Below, piece by piece: positions 16,463 to 21,452 of a stretch of DNA of 21,452 nucleotides. The position numbers and the translations under genes were made by a program. The notes under the pieces were generated by a model, which saw only the letters and a program-made list of their open reading frames with translations, was not told the DNA's origin and did not search any database. The DNA is from a virus, in the IMG/VR virus record IMGVR_UViG_3300017773_000180, positions 1-21,452 of that record. One strand, 5' to 3'. The stretch's first letter is position 1, and each line of letters starts with the position of its first letter.

Positions 16463-17500
16463 TTAAATGCCTAAGTCCTCAAAGACCATCGGCTCCAGTT
16501 TCCTGAGTTGGTCAAGCGTCAACGTCCGGCCTTGCTCATCCACAAAGCGGCCTATTGATATTCTCCCCTCTCGGAACAGTTTGGCTCTGGCTACCCCTAG
16601 CACTTCCACCTGAAACGCCACAGATTGCCTTCTAAGCCATGATTCATAGCTAGTATTGCCCTTTACCTGTTTCACCCCTTCGTCGCTCACAGCCGGTCTG
16701 CGGCCCTGTATGTCCAATCCCAAATCAAACTCATCTTTTACAATCGGAGTGATTGTGCTTCGGCAATTGAAGTGCGCCGGAGGCTTTGGGCTGTCGTTGC
16801 TCTCTTTGAATACCTGTTGGTCCCTGCTCGCACAAATCAGAGAAGTGCGGCTGTCCAAAGTAGCGATCCACTTATAGCTATCGGTTATATCAGGGTTCTC
16901 TCTCATAACCACTTCTCTAGCCTGGATGCTGACATAGTTGGTGATCGTTCTTGCTAGGGTTGCGGCCTGTCTTTGCTGTAATTTAGTCAAATTTTTGACG
17001 TTTGCCGATATTTCTTGGCTGGTTTGGCCCAAAGTTACGCCATCCCGTACGGTTTGGACGATCTGTCTTGACTTCCGGTCTGAGTATTCCCTCAATGCCT
17101 CGTTGATCGTGTAGGATTTGGTGGGTTCTAGCGGCATCCTCCGAAGTAGCATTGCTGCCTGTAGTATTCCGAGCGCCGGGGCCACCGCATCGCCTTCCAC
17201 ATTGAAGTCTAAGAGGTTGACGTTAAAGTCCGACTGATACCCAATGAACTCCAACATCTCATCGACAACGCTCTTTTCGTACTCATCAGACCGCTCTTTG
17301 ATGTCACTCAGAACGTCCGCAATGATCTGATCAAGCCTAGCCGGAGACACTGAGGCAACATCCGGCCCCAGACGCTCCTCAACGGCCTCCACAAGCCGCG
17401 CAACGTACTCATCAGCCACAGCCTCGCGCCCTAGCGAGTAGCGCATGATGAAGACCTGATGGCGCGTGATCGCGTCCTCGATTTTGTCATTCGTTGACAT
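16463..17500 (-). CDS. Phage Mu F-like minor head / head morphogenesis protein
   Basis: A protein of 345 residues directly after the portal gene, separated by only 3 bases. The N-terminal 200 residues are helical and charged (portal-binding and DNA-chamber type). The signature lies at about 200-260: YVSIQAREVVMRE, KWIATLDSRTSLICASRDQQ, then PPAHFNCRSTITPIV. This is the 'DsRTs..C...dg......pP.H..CRs' pattern of the Mu F domain, with two Cys and one His that could coordinate a metal. The C-terminal block SYESWLRRQSVAFQVEVLG and RISIGRFVDEQGRTLTLDQL is also conserved in such proteins. The family is a minor capsid protein in phages such as SPP1 (gp7) and Mu, needed for infectivity or DNA release. 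Translation is probably coupled to the portal gene. Confidence 0.85.
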   Translation of the reverse strand: MSTNDKIEDAITRHQVFIMRYSLGREAVADEYVARLVEAVEERLGPDVASVSPARLDQIIADVLSDIKERSDEYEKSVVDEMLEFIGYQSDFNVNLLDFNVEGDAVAPALGILQAAMLLRRMPLEPTKSYTINEALREYSDRKSRQIVQTVRDGVTLGQTSQEISANVKNLTKLQQRQAATLARTITNYVSIQAREVVMRENPDITDSYKWIATLDSRTSLICASRDQQVFKESNDSPKPPAHFNCRSTITPIVKDEFDLGLDIQGRRPAVSDEGVKQVKGNTSYESWLRRQSVAFQVEVLGVARAKLFREGRISIGRFVDEQGRTLTLDQLRKLEPMVFEDLGI

Positions 17501-17503
17501 GGT

Positions 17504-18901
17504 TTAGCCTAGCGGGGCCAGCTCTCCGAGTTCTTCTTGTATGTCCTCAAGCTGTCGATCAGCATCGATGATTCCACCCGCCTTAAGCCGGTCGAAAATG
17601 TCCTGATTGCTGATGATCTGCCGGTCTAACAGAGTGACCATCGACATCAGAAGCTGGGGGTCTACAGACTTATCGTAAAATTCTCGATTGATCTCAAACT
17701 CAGCCAGATCACCAACGCCCATGAATTCACCGCACCATACAAGGCACTGTTCGATAGCTTGGCTCAAGTTGTGGACAATATCACCGAGCACCGAGTTTTC
17801 ACTTGCAAATCGGATTCTTGCGCCCTCTGCCGTCTCATTCCCGCCCCTGTCGGTGACAATACGCGCACCAATCGCCACCATTGCGGACTCTTTTGCTTTC
17901 ATGGCTTCCAAGACAAGGTTGTTAGGGTCAGCCTGTACCAGTGTGGCCCCTCCAGCCTCACCGAGCACATGCCCGGCCCTAGATCCTAGCTTGATCCCGT
18001 TTGGGTTGTACTCGAACCACTGCTCCATCGAGAGGCTATGAGTGATAAACAGGGTTGGTTGGCCAGTCAGAAAACATGATTCCTCGTAATCGGCAGAGTT
18101 CCGATAATGGGCAATGTTCACATCAGCAATATCTGAGAGGGGCGCATCGTCTACAGTGGCATCGTTGTTCTTTGACCCCACAAAAACGCCCGGTATGACA
18201 TCCCAAGCAGAGCCATCAGCCCGTTTGGGATAGAATTCCTCAGTAAACGGTACGCCGTCCCGGTAGAGCTGTTGTGTATAACCGTCATCTCTGAGCCGGA
18301 GAACTCGATATTGTGTATCGGTGTCATGTGCGAACTCATCGCCGCCGTTTTTGTAGTCCTCAGCGATCACGCAAAGGGTCAACAGTTTGCGCCCTCTCAC
18401 CGCCTCAGTTCGCCAGTTAATCACCTGTTCTGCCGTAAATGGGATGATCGAGGCTTTTAGGTCCAACATCGAGACTTCTTCTGCACTTAACCCGTCCTCT
18501 GATTGAGGGTAGTCAACCAGCAAGAAGGACCGGCCAGTCTCCAGAAGGTTAGACAGCTCATCTTTGGCCATTTGGACTAGACCCAAGCCGTCACCCGTTG
18601 CATCATCAAGAAGGTAGTCAAGAGCTGTAGGAATCTCCAGAACGGGCATTTTTCGGAAAGCGGCCCCGACCAACGCGTTTTTAGTGCGCCCGGTGAAGTT
18701 GGTGAATAGTGCACGCTTAAGATACTGCCGGTATCGCATCGACTGAGAACCTACGCTGTCATCATTGGATTCCGAATCGGGTACGGGCAAATAGTCCTGC
18801 CTCTTGTCTTTGACGGCTACAGAGCCTCTCACTGCGTCTCGGGTCTTCTTCCAAACAGGGAGGTAGGTTTCGTATTCTGGGTTTTTGTTTTCAACGGTCA
18901 T
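17504..18901 (-). CDS. Portal protein, DUF4055 family
   Basis: A protein of 465 residues; the dodecameric portal ring is the channel through which terminase pumps DNA. The sequence carries the DUF4055 pattern. An N-terminal YLPVWKKTRDAVRGS (about 13-27) is followed by YRQYLKRALFTNFTGRTKNALVGAAFRK (56-84), ETGRSFLLVDYP and IIPFTAEQVINWR (around 150). Then come IPGVFVGSKNN (about 245), DIADVNIAHYRNSADYEES (around 268-287) and the stretch from GSRAGHVL to ESAMVAIGARIV and GARIRFASENS. The last part matches the conserved core of this family. It follows the large terminase by 12 bases with a purine-rich upstream stretch (AAGAGAA) and is followed by the Mu-F-like gene. The gene order terminase, portal, MuF, scaffold, capsid supports the call. 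Confidence 0.87.
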   Translation of the reverse strand: MTVENKNPEYETYLPVWKKTRDAVRGSVAVKDKRQDYLPVPDSESNDDSVGSQSMRYRQYLKRALFTNFTGRTKNALVGAAFRKMPVLEIPTALDYLLDDATGDGLGLVQMAKDELSNLLETGRSFLLVDYPQSEDGLSAEEVSMLDLKASIIPFTAEQVINWRTEAVRGRKLLTLCVIAEDYKNGGDEFAHDTDTQYRVLRLRDDGYTQQLYRDGVPFTEEFYPKRADGSAWDVIPGVFVGSKNNDATVDDAPLSDIADVNIAHYRNSADYEESCFLTGQPTLFITHSLSMEQWFEYNPNGIKLGSRAGHVLGEAGGATLVQADPNNLVLEAMKAKESAMVAIGARIVTDRGGNETAEGARIRFASENSVLGDIVHNLSQAIEQCLVWCGEFMGVGDLAEFEINREFYDKSVDPQLLMSMVTLLDRQIISNQDIFDRLKAGGIIDADRQLEDIQEELGELAPLG

Positions 18902-18913
18902 CGGTCAATTCTC

Positions 18914-20158
18914 TTAAGTGGCAAAGGCAAAGCGTACATTTGCAACCGGCTTCATGACCGGCATCTCATGCGCTATGGGGTAGGTGGTTGCATCGTTTTG
19001 GTGATCAACGCCGGTTGATTTGTCCGGCTCTCCGTTCTTGTAGACTTGCTGCTCTAACGATTCGGCGGTGACTTTGCACGCCTCGGCGTTAATTTTAACC
19101 CTTCCCTGACCAAGCGCCCTATTCATGGCCGCCACCCTGTCCTTGATCGCTGGGTTCTTCTTCTTCGCCCTCACCGTGAACCCTGCTTGCTCAAGCAACG
19201 CCAGATCGCTTAGGGACGCATTGACCGTCTTCCTGGCCCCGCCTGAAGCATCTGGGTAGATATAGATCGGGTGGTGAGGATAGCGCCCCTGAATGATCCT
19301 GATCATCTCCGGCGTATCATACATGTTCACCAACTCATCAACCGCGTGCCATACCCTGCCGCCTTCCCTTTGCACATAGATGGTTGCGGCCTGTTTGGTC
19401 ACGTTGAAATCGCACCCAATGAACAGCGGCTCATTCTCTTTGATGGTCTCAGTTGACCCGCAAGCGTGCCGATCATAGCTCATGTATACCGTCCCGCTGG
19501 TAAGGTTGACAAACTGGCCCTCTAAGTAGGCGGCGAGCAAGTGTTCAGGATAGATCGCTTTTAGGCTGTCGACGTATCCCTCGGGGATGTGCGGGTTGCT
19601 TTCTGTGGGCGCTTGAATGATCTCATAACCCGGCTTTGGGTCTTTCTTCCACGCCTGATAGACAAACCGAAAACCCTCCGGCGTTGTAGTGACCCCAACC
19701 GTGTTGGGCTTTCCGTCCGGCTTCTTCTGCCGGTTTCTAGCTAGGATCTGTCGCCAAGCGTGGGCCGCGTCTTCTGGCTTCATGGTGTCCAGCTCATCAA
19801 CATCAGCATCTGCGTGCTCATATCCAATGATCCGGTGCGGTGCATCCATCGACCGGAAGAAGATCAAGCCCATGCCGTTGATGTCAATGTAGTTCAGAGG
19901 GGTCTTGTAGAGCCTGTAGGGTATCTCAAGCTCCGTCAATATTTCCTCGAAGCGTGGAAAGGCTATCATGCGAATCAGGTCGTATGTGGGTGCATAAAAG
20001 CCTCGGTTGGTCGTTGGGCTTCTCAGCTTGCCAATGATCGAGCGATGAATAGCGCCCTCAGTCTTACCCGCCCCGAATCCTGCCACCATCGCCGGATAAC
20101 TGGCCTCCGAAGTGATGTAGTCGAACTGAGGCTTGGTTGGGCTAATCGTCGAAGACAT
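18914..20158 (-). CDS. terL: Terminase large subunit (packaging ATPase-nuclease)
   Basis: A protein of 414 residues with both functional halves. The ATPase domain has the Walker A AGFGAGKT (residues 26-33, Lys32) and a Walker B in ADADVDELD (116-124) with Asp121 and Glu122 as the catalytic pair. It also has a GVTTTPEGF coupling-type motif (155-163). The RNase H-like nuclease domain has the expected acidic residues: Asp250 in FIGCDFNV, Asp303 in IYPDASGG and Asp389 in DHQNDA. This enzyme cuts the concatemer and translocates DNA into the prohead. It overlaps the small subunit gene by 17 bases, with no strong ribosome site of its own, so coupled translation is likely. The start is the first ATG of the frame. 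Packaging strategy (cos or pac) cannot be read from this alone. Confidence 0.95.
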   Translation of the reverse strand: MSSTISPTKPQFDYITSEASYPAMVAGFGAGKTEGAIHRSIIGKLRSPTTNRGFYAPTYDLIRMIAFPRFEEILTELEIPYRLYKTPLNYIDINGMGLIFFRSMDAPHRIIGYEHADADVDELDTMKPEDAAHAWRQILARNRQKKPDGKPNTVGVTTTPEGFRFVYQAWKKDPKPGYEIIQAPTESNPHIPEGYVDSLKAIYPEHLLAAYLEGQFVNLTSGTVYMSYDRHACGSTETIKENEPLFIGCDFNVTKQAATIYVQREGGRVWHAVDELVNMYDTPEMIRIIQGRYPHHPIYIYPDASGGARKTVNASLSDLALLEQAGFTVRAKKKNPAIKDRVAAMNRALGQGRVKINAEACKVTAESLEQQVYKNGEPDKSTGVDHQNDATTYPIAHEMPVMKPVANVRFAFAT

Positions 20159-20486
20159 GCGGGTTAACGATCTCGATGGAGATGGGCTTGTGCTCCTGGA
20201 TCATGTCGAAGCTATCCCGCTGGCCTAAGAGCTGTTTTCCTAGCCATATCGCCATCGTTGCGTTCCCTGATTCCATGATCTGGAATTGCTTGCGCCTCAC
20301 TGACAGCATCCCATCAGCTCGCCCGTGGTCGATGATCTCAGCGAACTCATCATCATCATTCATTCGGCGCTCGATGGTTTTCTTGTTGCAACCAAAAAAC
20401 GCCGCAACTTCTGCCATCGTGCAATTCAGCGCCATCAGCTTCCTCAGTTGGTCGAGGTCGATCTCTGTTCTGGGTCTTCCTGCCAT
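20142..20486 (-). CDS. terS: Terminase small subunit
   Basis: A protein of 114 residues that should bind the packaging site on the phage genome. After a basic MAGRPRTEID start comes an HTH region, MALNCTMAEVAAFFGCNKKTIERRM (about 18-43), with the recognition helix around NKKTIERR. A helical region follows, carrying RRKQFQIMES then NATMAIWLGKQLLGQRD (about 65-93), a pattern I recognise in small terminases. It ends in IEIVNPHVFDD, a plausible tail for large-subunit contact. The ATG has GAGG 7 bases upstream, lying over the stop of the 29-codon ORF. It overlaps terL by 17 bases. Confidence 0.9.
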   Translation of the reverse strand: MAGRPRTEIDLDQLRKLMALNCTMAEVAAFFGCNKKTIERRMNDDDEFAEIIDHGRADGMLSVRRKQFQIMESGNATMAIWLGKQLLGQRDSFDMIQEHKPISIEIVNPHVFDD

Positions 20487-20490
20487 GTCG

Positions 20491-20580
20491 TCACCTCTTA
20501 GGCTTTTTCATCGGCTTGGGCTTCTTGTCGCTTGTCTTCTTGACCTTCTGGCCCTGCTTTTTTAGGTCTTTGTATGGCAT
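20491..20580 (-). CDS. Lysine-rich 29-residue microprotein upstream of terS
   Basis: A short ORF starting at the ATG at 20580, with GGAGG exactly 7 bases upstream, and ending at TGA 20491-20493, four bases before the terS start. The product opens MPYKDLKKQGQKVKKTSD and closes PMKKPKR. It has 12 Lys and 1 Arg in 29 residues, four prolines and almost no hydrophobic residues, so it should be disordered and strongly basic. It resembles the short basic peptides at the start of some phage packaging operons. It could bind nucleic acid, or exist mainly as a leader that couples ribosomes onto terS, whose binding site lies over its stop. No function is known to me. The strong ribosome site and tight spacing make it likely that it is translated. 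Confidence 0.65.
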   Translation of the reverse strand: MPYKDLKKQGQKVKKTSDKKPKPMKKPKR

Positions 20581-20644
20581 GGGATTGCCTCCGGTTGCGC
20601 TTTAAATGAGGCCACAAGGCCCGTTTTCGTTTCTTGGGCCACAC

Positions 20645-20926
20645 CTACCACTTGACCCGGTTTGACCAATAAGAACCCGAGAGTTTGCCTTTGGCTATTC
20701 CTTTGGCGTGTCTCGCCTTGAAGCTCGCACGCCTTGCCGCATCTGCTTTGCTTTCGCCTTTCCTGGCGGGGCTTCCACTGACTCCCTGTTGGCCGAATCG
20801 GATCAGTTTAACGGTGCTGCCATCCTTCGCCAGAACAACATGAGATTTATCTGGATGCTTTGGCGTTCGCTTTGGCTTGTTGAAGCCTTCCAAGTTGTAC
20901 CGCTCCAGGCGGGGATCTTTCGCCAT
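20645..20926 (-). CDS. Small basic protein of unknown function
   Basis: A protein of 93 residues with the start taken at the ATG at 20926 (MAKDPRLERYNLEGFN). AGGA lies 9 bases upstream; an in-frame TTG at 20935 has no site. It has a KPKRTPKHPDKSHVVLAKDG stretch (about 16-35) and a strand VKLIRFGQQGVSGSP. The C-terminus, ASFKARHAKGIAKGKLSGSYWSNRVKW, is very basic and conserved-looking; I recall similar ends in marine phage hypothetical proteins, but I cannot assign a function or Pfam name. It is rich in Lys, Arg and Ser, so nucleic acid binding is possible. It precedes the 29-codon ORF and terminase in the same operon. It might be a packaging or virion-associated protein. Confidence 0.65.
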   Translation of the reverse strand: MAKDPRLERYNLEGFNKPKRTPKHPDKSHVVLAKDGSTVKLIRFGQQGVSGSPARKGESKADAARRASFKARHAKGIAKGKLSGSYWSNRVKW

Positions 20927-20962
20927 TTGGACCAATCCTTTTTAAGTTGCGACAATATACGA

Positions 20963-21367
20963 TCAAGAACGCTCAGAGATTCGGCCGGAAGCGATTTTAA
21001 TATCTAGCGATTCAATCCCATTGGTGAGCTTCTCAAACGCTGCTAGAGCCTTCCTAGAGCTTGTGACACCATCTCCACCAACTCTCAAGCCTTCGCCTAA
21101 TGCAATGCAACCAGTGACATCTTTTGAAGTGTTGCCAGCGTGAATCAAGATGTAAGACCTTTCCGGTACGTTTTGAAGTTCCCAAACATCGGGGCCGAAC
21201 TTTGGGGAATCGTGCCGTTCCATCGTATAGACGCCATCAGGAACGCAAGAGACGTTCACAGCGTTATCAAGCCAAGGCCGCTCAACTGTCCAACATTTGA
21301 ACCCCTCAAACTCTAAACGCCCAAGCGTGCAATCATTGAAGAATGCCCATCGAGTCAATATAACCAT
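20963..21367 (-). CDS. DUF5675 family protein
   Basis: A protein of 134 residues and the first gene of the visible operon. It follows the DUF5675 pattern. TLGRLEFEGFKCWTVERPW (about 14-32) and LDNAVNVSCVPDGVYTMERHDSPKFG (about 33-58) are the 'TLErPW.dN....SCIP.G.Y' block. Next comes the ILIHAGN motif (around 73-79), then TGCIALGEGLRVG, and a C-terminal helix SRKALAAFEKLTNG. The IH...GC pair is reminiscent of L,D-transpeptidase catalytic motifs and suggests a cell-wall or lysis role, but that function is inference. It has no signal peptide, and no holin or spanin is visible next to it. It starts at ATG 21367, with AAGGGG 10 bases upstream. It lies just after the terminator and candidate promoter at the window's right end. 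Confidence 0.75.
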   Translation of the reverse strand: MVILTRWAFFNDCTLGRLEFEGFKCWTVERPWLDNAVNVSCVPDGVYTMERHDSPKFGPDVWELQNVPERSYILIHAGNTSKDVTGCIALGEGLRVGGDGVTSSRKALAAFEKLTNGIESLDIKIASGRISERS

Positions 21368-21400
21368 ATCGAATAAACCCCTTGGATCTGTGACCTTTAG

Positions 21401-21429
21401 AGTATAACGCTTTGAATAGGCAAAAAAAA
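21401..21429 (-). promoter_or_regulatory. Candidate promoter of the structural operon
   Basis: On the minus strand TATACT (21406 to 21401) is a fair -10 box. A 17-base spacer before it leads to a T-run (21424-21429) that is a poor -35 hexamer and coincides with the U-tract of the upstream terminator. The first gene starts 34 bases below the -10. A late promoter with an activator or antiterminator would explain the poor -35. This is a weak call. Confidence 0.25.
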
Positions 21430-21446
21430 GCCCCAGTTAAGGGGCT
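21422..21446 (-). terminator. Intrinsic terminator of the operon to the right
   Basis: The minus strand reads AGCCCC-TTAACT-GGGGCT followed by eight T (the hairpin is 21446-21429). The 6-bp stem, 6-base loop and immediate T-run are a standard rho-independent terminator pointing left. It should stop transcription arriving from the right, which implies a separate promoter for the structural genes or a read-through mechanism. Confidence 0.8.
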
Positions 21447-21452
21447 AGGAAG

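Noticed and set aside
20142-20486. cos or pac site within or near terS
   Set aside because: The position is plausible, but no recognisable repeats or nick-site sequence can be identified by eye.
20606-20621. Small GGCC...GGCC inverted repeat (loop TTGT) between the basic protein gene and the microprotein
   Set aside because: Only 4-5 weak base pairs with no T-run, so not enough for a terminator or operator.
20501-20644. A 47-codon minus-strand frame starting at GTG 20644 with a basic PKKRKR stretch, overlapping the 29-codon ORF
   Set aside because: It starts immediately after the preceding stop, has no Shine-Dalgarno sequence, and competes with the ATG frame that has GGAGG at 7 bases.
860-21007. 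Many plus-strand ORFs of 60-140 codons (for example 860-1105, 8900-9232, 9710-10105, 14819-15139, 17688-18041, 19760-20167)
   Set aside because: All lie opposite longer minus-strand genes with recognisable families, have biased compositions expected from antisense frames, and show no ribosome site or family signature.
1-21452. A defence system, CRISPR array, insertion sequence, tRNA or riboswitch hidden in the window
   Set aside because: The window is almost continuously filled by virion genes on one strand; no direct-repeat arrays, transposase motifs or cloverleaf-like sequence were found.

Overview
This window is the late structural region of a tailed double-stranded DNA phage or prophage, and every supported gene lies on the minus strand. 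Read in the direction of transcription, from right to left, it runs packaging, head, head-tail connector, tail tube, tape measure, tail tip, adhesin, tail fibre. I see no integrase, repressor, replication gene, tRNA or bacterial flanking gene, so free phage and prophage cannot be told apart. The lambda/GTA-like tail tip (distal-tail-type protein, hub-type protein, NlpC/P60-like DUF6950 protein, J-like adhesin) suggests a siphovirus of a Gram-negative bacterium, probably a proteobacterium. The style of the tail fibre and adhesin modules recalls marine phages, but that is recollection and not proof. At about 0.15 nm per residue, the 783-residue tape measure protein predicts a tail of roughly 115-120 nm.

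Right end (20491-21452): a clear intrinsic terminator at the edge closes whatever operon lies further right. A candidate promoter follows, then a DUF5675 protein, a small basic protein of unknown role and a 29-codon lysine-rich microprotein with a very good ribosome binding site. Packaging and head (14599-20486): small terminase, large terminase, DUF4055-type portal, Mu-F-like head morphogenesis protein, scaffold and P22-like major capsid protein. A GC-rich hairpin with a UUCG loop directly follows the capsid gene and may cut transcription into the connector and tail genes.

Connector and tail tube (11527-14532): DnaT-like head-tail adaptor, head-closure protein, HK97 gp10-like protein, tail terminator, tail tube protein and a tail assembly chaperone. 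The chaperone gene ends with a canonical -1 slippery heptamer (A AAT TTT). The 113 codons that follow in the -1 frame have no credible start of their own and end 8 bases inside the tape measure gene. This is the lambda G/GT arrangement, and a search for ORFs by start codon misses it. Tail tip and receptor binding (1-11205): tape measure, two tip proteins, the DUF6950 protein, a roughly 2160-residue J-like adhesin with an FN3 domain, several probable sugar-binding modules, an internal duplication and a C-terminal S74 self-cleaving chaperone, and finally a tail fibre cut by the left edge.

Most genes are separated by fewer than 25 bases or overlap by 4-17 bases, and several Shine-Dalgarno sequences lie on the stop codon of the preceding gene, so the region looks like one translationally coupled operon. 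I found no defence system, CRISPR array or insertion sequence.
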